Shown one piece after another: positions 33,759-44,542 of a stretch of 64,000 nucleotides of DNA. Source of the DNA: Margaritispora aquatica (Eukaryota > Ascomycota > Leotiomycetes > Helotiales > Discinellaceae). The position numbers and the translations under genes were made by a program. The notes under the pieces were generated by a model. It was not told the DNA's origin and ran no database searches. It saw only the letters and a list, made by a program, of their open reading frames with translations. Location: positions 2,381,831 through 2,445,830 of the forward strand of contig VJWN01000002.1 in assembly GCA_007644065.1 (NCBI GenBank). The letters are read 5' to 3'. The stretch's first letter is position 1. Each line of letters begins with the position of its first letter.

Positions 33759-34548
33759 AACGCGATGCCTTGATTGTGAGCATGGATGGTCGGTCACCTC
33801 TATGATCGGATTGAGGGTCTGTCAGAGAGGTTGTTTTGTGCCACTATGTGGCTAAGACGATGCTGCTCTCGAGTGCTCTGTGGATTATGATAAAATGAAG
33901 GATGTACAGCCGCTGCAAATGAGTATACGGCGGCATAGATGCCGAGTCTTTCACCAACAAGAGGTATATTACACAGCAAAGACGCTCACTTGAATCGAAG
34001 AAGAGCACGGCACGGTACAGCACATCAAGCTTAGGCTTAGCAACATCGATTGCATGGGTAGGATGGCGAGTTGACGGCATCTGCATCTCGGAAGGCGTTC
34101 GTTGGATTGGATTGGATTGTATTGCGTTTTAGCTTGCATATGAGCTTGCATTTGGATATACTGCACCACTACTCGAAACGAGTAAGCAAGCAGGCAAGCA
34201 GGCAGGAGTTCTCCAGCATTAGCCTTTGATTTAGGGGTGGACTTTTGGATCTTTTGATTGGGAGTTTGAGAGAGACTGTGATATGCGTTTGGGGTATGAG
34301 AGAGGTGGTGGTGATGATGATGAGGTGAAGACGTGTTCGATATGGTACGGATACTGGGGGTGGGAAATGGGATTTGGGAGTGAGCATTGTGACTTGCTAG
34401 GGGATGAAGGTCTGTAGTGTAGAATGAATAAATAAATCAAGTAGACACAAACTCTGAACAGAGGCCAATCTCGATATCCTCCATCCATGTACCAATCCAC
34501 CTCCCACACAACAGAAAATACCGAGACACGAAAACAAAGAACTATGAT
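33759..34548. other. Intergenic region between convergent genes
   Basis: 3' flanks of two genes. Small GCAAG/GCAGG repeats at about 34187-34206 and a GGTGAT-type repeat at about 34306-34323; otherwise nothing recognised. Confidence 0.5.
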
Positions 34549-35045
34549 CTACGCCTCCGGCCGAATGGCCTTCATCATCAAATCAAACTCCATAATGCCC
34601 ACACTCGCAACGGCATCCGACGACAACGTCATGGAATTCTCCATCTTCCCCTTGAACAACGCTCCAAACGCCCAAGTCGCGACCAGATTCGAGCCCACCG
34701 GCCACGCAGCAACGACGACCTCGTCCTCATCGTCGTCCAGGCCGAACACCACATGTTCGGGTCGGAACCACGGCTCCTTGCCGTGCTCCTCCCAGTATGC
34801 AGCTTCGCACGCCACTGAGACCTGGAGCTTGCATTGTGGTGGTGGATTGGGTGACTCCAGCGCGCGGGGCACAAGCAGCAACTGGGTGGCGGAGATGTAG
34901 AGCGTGTACGGGAGGTCTGGCCGCGTTAGGTTGCTTTGAAAGGTTACGCCTTCGAACTATGATGTAGTAGTTGTGGTTAGAGGTGCTAAGGTAAGGTAAT
35001 CGAATTTTGTAATTTTCGGTGCGGTGACTTACATGCTACAGTCAT
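34549..35045 (-). CDS. Hypothetical small protein, about 137 residues
   Basis: Family not recognised. Exon 2 (34949-34549, or from 34956 with a different donor) is clearly protein-like: NLTRPDLPYTLYISATQLLL, then CEAAYWEEHGKEPWFRPEHV, an acidic run GLDDDEDE and TWAFGALFKGKMENSMTL, ending AIRPEA. Exon 1 would be a 13 nt piece (ATG at 35045) before a perfect GTAAGT donor; joining it in phase needs an acceptor at TTCGAAG. The alternative CATAG acceptor would need a GTAGCA donor right after ATGACT. The start is therefore uncertain. No signal peptide or membrane span; probably cytosolic. Confidence 0.55.
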
Positions 35046-35740
35046 TGTGGTGGGCTGTTTTCTGTTGCTTTTCTGGTGGGTCCGAAACGAGCAGAGTTGT
35101 TGTGATGGTAAGATAAGTTGCTGGGAGAGAGAGAAAAAATTCTTGGAATATCCGCGTGGAGTATATGAAAATGCAGGGTAGGGAAGCAGGAAAAGAGTAA
35201 TATTTACATAAGGTACGAAAGATCTAGGTTTCGGGAAAGTTTACCTACCAAGGCTCATTTTTGTTTGATGGATTAGGCGAGATGGCTTCTCACATACCTT
35301 AACCATGAGTTATTTGGTTTCTCGCCGTTCAAGAATAATGGGTGCTTGCATTAAGTTGTAATGAAACAACTTTTAATGGTTTGGAATTCTTGTGGGGAAT
35401 AACGAGGATGCTCCAATTGGTAAGTGAAGGTTGGAATGAATGAGAGCGGGAGTACGTACGAAGAGGTTTTAATCATCTTATCTTGAGCTTGGGCGTTGTT
35501 CCTGGCTTGCATACTTTTGAACATAAGAGGTGTAATAACGAGGTACTTGTGAGACAAAGAATAATCTGTCGGGAAGACCGTTTGCTGCTTGCTGCCAAAC
35601 AAGTCAAGGCTTGTCCTGACACTTCTTGAAGATCCTGATATTAGCTCAATGATTGACACTTGCTCTGCCTTACTGATTGGTGTTTGCTGACATCTTAAAT
35701 TCCCAAGATCCAAAATCCATGGCCACTGTTCTTGCAGTAG
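35046..35740. other. Intergenic, nothing supported
   Basis: Contains a minus-strand frame 35351-35713 that lacks an ATG at its head and has no recognisable motif; judged to be chance. It also holds the promoter of the small hypothetical gene on its left. Confidence 0.5.
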
Positions 35741-38049
35741 CTATCTTAAAATGAACTCTTCTAGCAGCACACCCATCTCCGCTAATTTACTTTTCGTAAG
35801 CCACGGATTCGAGTTCAGCACTTGACCTATAAGCGCATTCTCGAACCGTGAGCAATACTGTGGATCATCCGGTGTTTTCGCCATCGTCACCTCGGTCCAT
35901 TCCGCTCCCAGCGGCGGCAAGCGAGGATCGCGCCGCGACACGCCACCTGTCAAGCCGTGAAGAAAATGGGCACAGTGATGCCGTCGATCTTCGTGTAGCG
36001 TATGTGCCATGGAGAGGGCAAAGAGCCGAGTAGTCCTTCGCCGTCCATGATGCCTTGGACATAGCATGCGCCGACGACGTGGTAGTTGTGGCTTGTTGCC
36101 TTAACGGCTGAGGGATGGAGAACCATGGGCTGAACACAGCCTAGAATGATGCAGATTTGATCACCTAGGTGGAAGTTAGCATCTGCAGATCGTTTGGCGT
36201 ACAAAACTCCACGCGGAATCAAAACTCGGCTCTCTCAGAGAAGAGATGGTTGAGTGAGAGCAAGTTCGCACGCGCACTCACCAATTTGAGCCTCGGGAGG
36301 AGCAAGTCCTATGTATCCACTCTCTGTCTCGACAAATACCTCATGCATGATAGCCTCCAGACGCAAGTACTTGAGTTTCGTATTTTCGCTCTCATCATCG
36401 AAAGACCCGGGTGATATCATCCGAGATCTTGATGTCAGGTACTCTTCGCGCAGCTGTTTCAGAGCTGGTAGATTACGTTCTGGAAACCGGTCTTCGGTAT
36501 ATCCGATATGCAGCGTGTTCAAGAACGCATCTATCATCGAGCCTCCTCCAATATACGGCTTTGAGATCAAGTTATCGGGCTCCCACGTATGGACGACGTT
36601 CCAGATTTCTGAAGTATTGCCAACTGCGACCCGACCTATCGTCTTGATCGTATCGAATCGTTTCCCCATCACAGAAAAGAAGTTTGGAGGAAGAAAACAT
36701 GCCTCTGAAGCTGATAGTCCCGTAGCTTGTGCAAACACCGACTTAAACGGTCTATCCAAACTCCAGTCCGGCACCCAGGAAGGCCATTCATGATTATTAC
36801 TCGCCCGATGTGCGAACACGAGATTACAAGAAGCGAGAAGCTCCAAGCGATGCGTGAGATCAACGTGTCTCAAGAAAGCATTCATGTAGACATCAGCCAC
36901 GCTGGACGAGTATCGCGGTTCGATTCGCTTCGCGAAGTTCGGCGGTGCCATGCTCAAGATGCCATAGATCTTATCTCTTGGGTTCGTAGCATTTAGGTTC
37001 CGAATTCCCTTCAAGACACCAGCAAACGTGTACGTCGTCCCAAAAGTCAGCTTTCGTGCCGTTTGGAACGCCTGTGCGAGCAGCGGGGCTAGGGCCTCTG
37101 GAACGCGTTCATTCTCACGTAGGAACTGGATCGCCTTGCGGTGTGGATTTCCAGGGGATGGTGGTGTGTCCGCATTGCGCGATTGTTTTGTCGTTGGCGA
37201 GATGCACTTCTTGCACCACCCATACGCGACTGAACCAAGGCCGTTCGAGTAAATTCTTTACAGCTGTCCATGTAGCTTCGTTATATGGCAAGTGGGTGTC
37301 TAAGATATACCAGGTCGGCTCTTGAGCTCCTGGTGCATCACAGTAGTATGCATCGGTCGTCACTTCGATCTGCTGGCTGAGATACTCTAAGGTCGAGAGA
37401 GCATGTGCGCTATCCTCGGAACTCGGTCCTAGCCAGACAACAACACGAGCTGCGAGGCTGTAGATATTTCCCATCCGCTTAACTTGTTCATCTTTCTCTT
37501 CCTCGTCTTGCTGGTTAATGCATAGGGCATCGATCCAGAGTGTGCGGGATTTGGAAGGGTAGCGAAGGTGCCTCATTGCGCAGGCGAGGTTTGGTCCAAC
37601 CGAAATACTATAGTCTGCCGTATCCTTGTCGGCTGTTTTGTCATTCATGATCACTGCAGTTTCGGGGTTTGCTGTAGATCCCCATGTGTATGACAATGCT
37701 TCGTATTGAGGCTCAAAGACCACATGGGAGCTTCTATCCGCAGGAAGCTCGTATATTTTACGATCAACTGCTCGGTCTGGGTGGTCCCAAGTGTTAGGTC
37801 CAATTTTGGGGATGAATAAATATCGACCTTCGAGTGTTTCGCGGACATTCCATCCTTTTGGTAGCGTTGCCTTTACGTCTTGCAGCGGTGGGAGTTTGGG
37901 TGTTGGCTTCTCAATTGTGGGCAGAGAGAGGGGGACGTGTTTCAGCTGAAATCTGAGTACATCATGATATTCACCCGCTTCAAGTATGACGAGCCTTATC
38001 TCGCTGTGTCTAGGTTAAGCTTGGTGTATTTATATGGAATTGAGCTCAT
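35741..38049 (-). pseudogene. HET-domain gene with embedded WW domain, frameshifted
   Basis: Remnant of a heterokaryon-incompatibility (HET, PF06985) gene. Starting at the ATG at 38049, the frame breaks about 45 nt in (near 38002), continues in another frame through EIRLVILEAGEYHDVLRFQL, a WW domain (37864-37775) and the HET core (YEALSYTWG, WIDALCINQQDEEEKDEQ, RPWFSRVWVVQEV), breaks again near 37146, continues through NATNPRDKIYGILSMAPPNF, passes a good intron (36281-36165), reaches the C-terminal HDQ-type region (LGDQICIILGC, GACYVQGIMDGEGLLG) and breaks a third time near 35959 before SRRDPRLPPLGAEWTEV and a stop at 35741. No GT-AG introns can bridge the three breaks. Three breaks in one gene beside clean neighbours point to pseudogenisation rather than sequencing error, but that is not proven. 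The order of conserved blocks is intact, so decay is recent. Confidence 0.78.
37775..37864 (-). other. WW domain segment inside the HET pseudogene
   Basis: LPKGWNVRETLEGRYLFI followed by PKIGPNTWDHP: two Trp 21 positions apart, the GR-Y-F strand and W-x2-P, which is the full WW signature. WW domains bind Pro-rich peptides. Here it sits between the N-terminal strand region and the YEALSYTWG motif of the HET domain. Confidence 0.72.
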
Positions 38050-38352
38050 TGTCGTAGTGTAAGCGAGCACGAGTTGGGCAGCTCATATGTTGGTGCTGGT
38101 TAGTAGCTAAACTTGTCAAGCTAATCAAATAGATTGCTCGAGGTTTATGAATCGCAGGCAGCAACGAAGTGGTTGCAGTGATGACTTGACCTGTCGGCTT
38201 TAACTGGTTCGGATAAATGCTTCAATGAAGTGCCATGTGAGATTTATAGAGTTGGTATCTAGGCAGGTAGGTGGGTAGCCAATTCTTTGTACAGCATATG
38301 TAAAACGTAGAAATTAAAGAGTATATGTTCCGTTGTATATTCCCAAGTAAAA
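38050..38352. other. Spacer between HET pseudogene and next HET gene
   Basis: About 300 bp holding the upstream region of the pseudogene and the 3' end of the next HET gene. No feature seen beyond a short TAGGCAGGTAGGTGGG repeat. Confidence 0.5.
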
Positions 38353-40290
38353 TCATGACTCGGTACTAGAAACAAAAATGGGCGGTATTCCTCCTTCCTT
38401 TCGACCTAGAATGTCGTTTGTCTTCATCGCAAGCCTCAGTTGATCAACATGTCGCGTTACGTTCCTGATCTGTGGGTTATCAACCACCCCGAGCCTGATT
38501 GAATCGAGCTCTGCCTTCACATGCTCAACAAAGGCATCCCATTGCGGCATTTCAATTTTGAATGCATGTTGTAATTGGTTTGAGGTAAGGGGCATCGTCA
38601 CCTCGCCCACATCGGTGTAATCTTCTTCTTCCTTAGCCACACCGACCTTCAAGTCCATCGATGATATTTTGCCTGTGGCGCTTTTTTCTTGGGCGAGCAT
38701 GAACTTCTTCCAATTAGCTTCAACTTTTGCACTAAATCCCATTCTGCCGCCTGATCCAGGGGGCGCAATGATGATCGTGAAAGCACGTCCTTGTTCATGC
38801 TGGATATCGAGGTATACAGTGCCACTCGTCCTATTGTACTCTGAGGTTGGCTTATCCACAGGCATGCGGAATGAAATAACGCCGTTGCTGAGGCAGTGGC
38901 AAACAAGGCCAGGACTATGATCTTTAAGTGTGATGCCATCATGGGCTGGAAGGTTGGTAAGAATAACAAGCTGGCCTTGTTTCTGGCTTGTCCATCCTAC
39001 ACCCTCATTATCGAGGTTGTGTGCTTGTATAAGTACGTTTTTCTGTCTCGCTTTAGCTCTGATAGCTGACAAAGGGATAGACAGGAGACCAAGCGATGGA
39101 TTTGTGCGCGTGTACCGTGTGTTCTCTTTTGTTTGCTCGATTACTATCGCCAGTTGCGAAGATCCACTACCTTTTGATCGACAGTTTAGGATAGCAAGTG
39201 ACCCAGTTGGCGTCAAAGCAATACTGACGGGCGACGAGGCTGCAGTGCTTCCTCCATATGGTATGGCATACCCAGAGTCAGGTTCGATGAGAGGAAGGTA
39301 GATTGAGATTCCCTTGTTTGTAATTGAGTAAGGGGGCGATGTGTAGTCTGATTGGCCTCTCACAGTATCGCCAGAGTTTGCAAAAGCAGCAGGAGAGGAC
39401 GCAAAAAGCCCACTCTCTGTCCTATGATCGACTGTTGTGCTTTTACCTGTAGCCATGCTTGACCAGGCAAAGATGGACTGGTCATCAGAAACACGCATCA
39501 ATTCCTCCTGCAATCTTCGAAATGCCCGTCTTCCCTCACCGTAGAGGAGAGGCATACTGACCCCAAACAACCCAAGTAGACAGTACGCCTCATCTTCAAC
39601 TCTTGTTGTCTGTCTTCCAGATGCCCAAGAAAATTTTTGCGCAATGCTGTAGTCACTAAACTTTCCGTAAATGAAAAAGTCCTGATCAATCTTAGTGATG
39701 ATCGCCACCGTCTTTCTTAAATCATCTCGAGTCCCCAAAGGCGTCCAATCAGCAGCATAGAACTCTAGAAGTGATGGTGCAAGTAATTCCTGCAATGTCC
39801 AGCCTCTCGTGAACCAGCGACTTCGACTAAATGCCGAGTTCAGAGACAAGGCTCGATTACTCGCATACTGCGTCTTAGCAAGTTGGCTGTCTTTGTTGTC
39901 GAGCACGTCTTGCAAATAGGCATAACATACTGCTGCATCTCGATAGAAATTGAACATGGAGTTGATGGCCTCTTGTAGTTCAGATGAGCTGCTTTTGTCA
40001 ATGCAACATGTGTCGATCCACTGAATAGTGGTCAGTCATAGACAGAGCCATAGAGTGGGTAAATTTCATGTGAAATGTGAATAACTAACCACATATTCAA
40101 GACTGTCAGCAATCACCTGCTTACAGCAGCCAAGTATCTTATCATAGCCCTTCAGGGAGGTAGCCTTGCCGCTCTGGAAATCCTGGTATGTCACCTCTTC
40201 ACTCGCCCAAACATGTGATAAGATGGCATAGGGCGGTATATCCCCAAAGAAGGTGTGAATCTTCAGAGTGTGGGCGTTCAAGAGCCTCAT
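38353..40290 (-). CDS. HET-domain protein (HET-E/HET-D-like N-terminal architecture)
   Basis: Predicted allorecognition/programmed-cell-death protein, 622 residues, exons 40290-40090 and 40020-38353 with a phase-0 GTTAGT intron at the conserved position before WIDTCCIDK. The start at MRLLNAHTLKIHTFFGD is the standard N-terminus of this subfamily. HET motifs: YAILSHVW (21-28), GYDKILGCCKQ, WIDTCCIDKSSSSELQEAIN (68-87), VCYAYLQDV, and WFTRGWTLQELLAP. The following region TTRVEDEAYCLLGLFGVSMP then LLYGEGRRAFRRLQEE matches the extension seen after the HET domain in HET-E-1-like proteins (DUF8212-like). No NACHT or WD40 repeats follow; the rest is a beta-rich C-terminal region of unknown function. 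HTWG is here HVWA, a mild departure. It is intact and lies in tandem with two other HET loci. Confidence 0.87.
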
Positions 40291-41139
40291 AGCATTTTCA
40301 GTCTTCGGTGTTAAGTTGGACAAATGGACACAAGACTAATACGTCGGATAAAGTGAGGGGAAAACCATCAAAGTGGGGCCGTTATATCATGTGATTGAAC
40401 CAGCCCCCCTAAAGCTCGCTTATCATACATAGGATTTGCCTGTCATGAGGAACAAAATAATCAGTTGCAGGTTGGGTTAAATTCTGGATGATTATAGTAT
40501 TCATAAGGATATGTGGGTTTTGCACTTCTGTAACCAATGCTGAATGCGACTCAAGCAAGCCGCCCGAAGCAAACAAATGTAGCAGCAAACTTTCATAATG
40601 TCTTAGATATGCCAGACTTGACATCCATCCTCAAGAAACACCTTATCTTCTTGATCTACCTTGGTGCAGGTATATGGTTGATAAGAGAAGCGTGCAAGTT
40701 CACAATCTCTACAAGCATCTCCTCCAATTCACTACAGACAGAAGAACGAACCAGAGAACATTGAAAATACATCACGGATATAAAACAGGCAAAAGGACGA
40801 TGAGAAACACCCCGCACATTCCATTTCGTTGAGTTAAGCTTTCCAACGTCAACACCCAAGCGAAGGTGAATCAGGGGTAGCGCTATCGATGCCCTATGTG
40901 GGGGTTTCGTGTGGAGGAGATTTATATCGGGGACGACGCCGTCGTGTATGTCGACTTGACTACTTAATTATTCTGAATTCAACTTCACAACGAGAAAGAT
41001 TTAAGAGAATTTTTGCTATGGAATAGGGATGATTCAGAAGATAGAAGATCGCCTTGGTACACAAAAATCTGATTAGGTTCAGGCAAGAAATTTTGGATCC
41101 TGACTGTACTACCTGCACACGAGAAAACAAACAAACACC
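40291..41139. promoter_or_regulatory. Divergent region between HET gene and 256-residue gene
   Basis: Contains both promoters. Short unsupported frames only; the plus-strand leader near 41115-41139 is CAAACA-rich and ends with the strong context caccATGAG. Confidence 0.5.
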
Positions 41140-41910
41140 ATGAGTCTAACACTACTCCCCGACCCTTTCAACCTCTCTCTCACCACTCTCACTTACGGCC
41201 CCGGCGCCGACATCTGTCAGAACCTCCTCGAAGACGGCCACCGTACCTGGGGTTTTGTCATCTACCGCTGCACCTACTCTCCCGCCACTCAATGGGACGA
41301 ATTCATGTCTCGGCTCCGTTTCCGAATTCACCAGAGCCTCAATTCAATATATACCAACGCAGCGGACCTGATCTCTTCGCTCGCTTTGACAGTCATCGAG
41401 AACGAGGACTTGCTCGACGACTGTGATGCCAGTGTCGTGCGGGACGAGTTCAGGAAATGGATTTCGGGCGGAGCGCCGACGCGCGAGCAGGGACAAGTGG
41501 GGGACAAGATCCGTGGGAAAGATAGGAATGGGAATGAGATCTTTGAGTGGGAGTCTCAACGGTATTTGTTCTGCGTGCAGGTTGATGCGGAGGTGTTGCG
41601 GTCGGTGGTTGAGTGGGCGTTGGCACCGCCGGCGACCGATCCGCAGAGTGAGGGGTTCTTGAAGATTGTGGCGAGGTATTGGGAGCCGAGAAGGGAGGGA
41701 GAAGGCGGTGAGAATAACGATGGGTATCCTTCGATGGAGGAGATTGAGGGGTGTACAGAGTTTGATATCGGTTGGATGATGGTGAACTATATGAGGTTTG
41801 TGGAGACGTATGCGAACTTGAGGCATAGGGATGATTGGCATATCCAGTATCGGAGACCGCCGTTTGTATTGGATGGGTGTAATTCAGATGATGATGGATG
41901 GACAGTATAG
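41140..41910 (+). CDS. Hypothetical protein, 256 residues
   Basis: Intronless. Family not recognised by name, although proteins starting with a TWGFVIYRCTY-like motif are, as far as I recall, common in Leotiomycetes and Dothideomycetes. Visible parts: TWGFVIYRCTYSPATQWDEF near residue 36, an acidic segment ENEDLLDDCDASVVRDEFRKW, a Trp/Tyr-rich middle (WESQRYLFCVQVDAEVLRSV), CTEFDIGWMMVNYMRFVET and a C-terminal DDWHIQYRRPPF-type end. No signal peptide and no membrane span. It lies on the opposite strand inside the HET cluster and converges with the third HET gene, 35 bp apart at the stop codons. Whether it has any tie to the HET genes is unknown. Confidence 0.72.
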   Translation: MSLTLLPDPFNLSLTTLTYGPGADICQNLLEDGHRTWGFVIYRCTYSPATQWDEFMSRLRFRIHQSLNSIYTNAADLISSLALTVIENEDLLDDCDASVVRDEFRKWISGGAPTREQGQVGDKIRGKDRNGNEIFEWESQRYLFCVQVDAEVLRSVVEWALAPPATDPQSEGFLKIVARYWEPRREGEGGENNDGYPSMEEIEGCTEFDIGWMMVNYMRFVETYANLRHRDDWHIQYRRPPFVLDGCNSDDDGWTV

Positions 41911-41945
41911 AATCGTGGCAACTCCCAAATACATCTTTAGGCGCT

Positions 41946-43618
41946 TCAAACATCAACCCACGTTGCTCTCGACTCCTGACTGATCGTAAAAATATGAACT
42001 GGTTGGCCTTTGAACACGCCTTTCTTCAAGGCAATCAACACGGTTACACCAGAAGCAGTCTGCAAACTCAGCCTGTCAACAAACTTCCCACTTTCTACCG
42101 GCAACCCCCATGCCCATCTTTTCACAGCTGCAAATGGCTGAGATTCCGGTGTCATAAAACAGTAAAACCGAAGCCCATCGAAGAAACGACCTATTACCAA
42201 GACTAAAGCTTGTTCGGTCTGATTGGAGAGTTTGAGAGCCGTATGTTCGCCGTTCCGTGCGAAGTTGGGAAGCACCCATCTGCCCGGACGGTCTAGATTC
42301 CACCCAATCAGTGATCTTCCTGTAAATTCACGGTTTGACTTGTGAATCTGCTCTGATACATAGTATGCCCGTTGCAATGAAGATCTTGGAAGAACTTCCA
42401 TTAAGATTGCGTCCGACATCTTGATTGGTATGTCAGAGAGGTCCATATGCATGAAGTAAAATATTTGACGTGTCTTTGAAAGAATGGGGGTTTGCGTATC
42501 CATAATAATGAGCTCAGCACTTAGTACTTCAGAGGTGCTGCTAGCAGAAACTCTCAAGGCCATTCTCCTCCTTGTCTTAACATTATCTTCTTGACTGCTG
42601 ACGATGGCATTGGAACAATTTAAGGGGATTATTTCAATACCTTTCTTAGAGGTAAGGTCTTTCTCAAGTACTTGCACCTCGAGTCGTAGGCCTCTGTTGG
42701 TCATTGCGTATGGCTGTCGATTCCCAATAAATTTAGCTACTGCAAAATCACCACAATCTGCAAACCGAGACGGATCAGGTGCAAGGAGGGCACCAAAAGC
42801 CCTTTCAATTATGTCATCGGCTCGCCAGCAAAAGATAGATTCGTCGTTGGTCCTGCTCAATATCTCAATCTGTAATCTTCTGAAAGCATTTGTGCCTTCG
42901 CCATAAAGAAGAGGCATGTTTACGTTGAACAGACCAAGCATACAGTACGCAATATCTTCGATCCTGGTTGTTGTTCTCCTCGCCATCCAAGACATCTTCT
43001 GTGCAATGCAACACTGTTGAAAATTGAGTACTTGAGAAATTCCCGTGATATTCTCAATCGTTTTGAGGAGGCTTCTTTTTGTCCCAATCTCAATCCATTG
43101 TCGATCATAGAAGACCAAAGATTCAGGAACGAGTAGCTCCTGAAGTGTCCAACCTCTGGTAAACCACTTACTGTTGTGGAAGTCGGAATTTTCTTGTCGA
43201 GGATCCTCGTTTGCTGATTGAACGTCTGACAGATATACGTAGCAGACTTGAGCTGTCTGGTACCATGCATACATCGAATTGATGGCCTCGGATAACTCCG
43301 AGCTGCTCGTCTTGTCGATGCAGCATGAGTCAATCCACTGAAGAGAGGTTACAACGAAACTTTCGGATAGGTTTCCTATATCATAACCCGACAGCGACAT
43401 CTACTCACGATAAATTCAAACCCGTCTGCAGCACCCCTGGCACAACATCCCAGGACCTTCTTCCAGCCTTGCAGCTTGGAATTTGGCTTTGCGTTACTGT
43501 TTAACTCCCGAAATGTGATTTCACGATCCTCCCATCTATGAGACAGAATAGCATATGGTGGAATTCCATCTCCAAAGAATTCATGAAGTTTCAGGGTCTT
43601 GGTGTGAATGAGTCGCAT
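41946..43618 (-). CDS. HET-domain protein, second intact paralog
   Basis: 533 residues, exons 43618-43409 and 43337-41946. The intron is phase 0 at the same position as in the other intact HET gene (before WIDSCCIDK), with a GTGAGT donor. The start MRLIHTKTLKLHEFFGD matches its neighbour. HET motifs: PYAILSHRWEDREITF, WIDSCCIDKTSSSELSEAIN, VCYVYLSDV, KWFTRGWTLQELLVP; the extension TTRIEDIAYCMLGLFNVNMP then LLYGEGTNAFRRLQIE follows. The C-terminal part is beta-rich and different from the neighbour's, so the two share the effector part but diverge in the presumed regulatory part. WG in SHTWG is replaced by RWED. It overlaps nothing; its stop lies 35 bp from that of the 256-residue gene. Confidence 0.86.
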
Positions 43619-44542
43619 GCCGAATGTCTTTTCCAAGTAAGGTAGAGTTGCGAAAGACAAAGAGAATACTATGTGAGTAGCCTCAGTTGGGATGTATTCG
43701 TGTAGGGCCTGGTTGAAGATTCAAGCTATTCAGAGGCTTAGATCGCCGTTTGTGGGGCGGATGCTCTGCTCAAGTGTCTATTGGTTGACTTCAATCCAGA
43801 TTTGGTCACATGACGACCAGTTTGCTGGGTGTCATTCGAAAGGCCCCGCTCTAGAATATCTCAAAGATTAATGCATAGGCCATCAAACGTGAATGGTCTC
43901 ACTCATCAACCTAAGGTCACGCAGTAGTATCACGTGGTAAAATACGCATGCATGTGTCCATCTTGATTTCAGGAACAAACAGTTCGCTTGGGGGGACCGG
44001 CCGGCAATCTCGTGAACTAGGTCAAATTAACAGTTGGCTCACGATAGTTATAAACGAGAGGCTTGAACATACCTGGTACCTGGTACCTGGGGCTACAGTA
44101 GAGAATATAAAGCAGAGGCTACTTAAGGTACTACAGTAAGTAGGCACCTTATCGCTGGTTGTCTAGTCCGCTTCGAATGACCGTTCTTTGGGGAAAATCT
44201 CGGCTTAGTCATCTTACCCGGCTATACTTTTCGATCTAGATTCATTCTCGCCAATCTACGGTACCTTGTTCGGATCGGAGCTAGTTCGCGGCTTCCCTTG
44301 CAACTTAAAGTACTTTACTTACTTCTTGCCCTCTCATGACGTACTTGACTCTCAATTAAGGAGACTTCTGGTTTACAGCGCGACGCGTTTGGAATGCGAA
44401 GTAAGAAAACGTGAGAGCGTGAGGATTTGACAGAGCGCGACTAGATAAATCATCTTCCACTGGTCAAGGTCAAGGTCAACTGGTCAAATACCTGCAGCAA
44501 AAATTAATTAGTACCGCGCTGCAATCACGTTTCCCGAGGTTG
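43619..44542. promoter_or_regulatory. Divergent region between HET gene and photolyase gene
   Basis: Both promoters. Contains three tandem TACCTGG units forming a palindromic block (44071-44090), and direct GGTCAA repeats at about 44460-44487 close to the photolyase start. No proven light-response element could be named. Confidence 0.5.

Noticed and set aside
35351..35713. 120-residue minus-strand frame between the small hypothetical gene and the HET pseudogene
   Set aside because: Begins at TTG not ATG, has no motif and AT-rich codons; likely chance.
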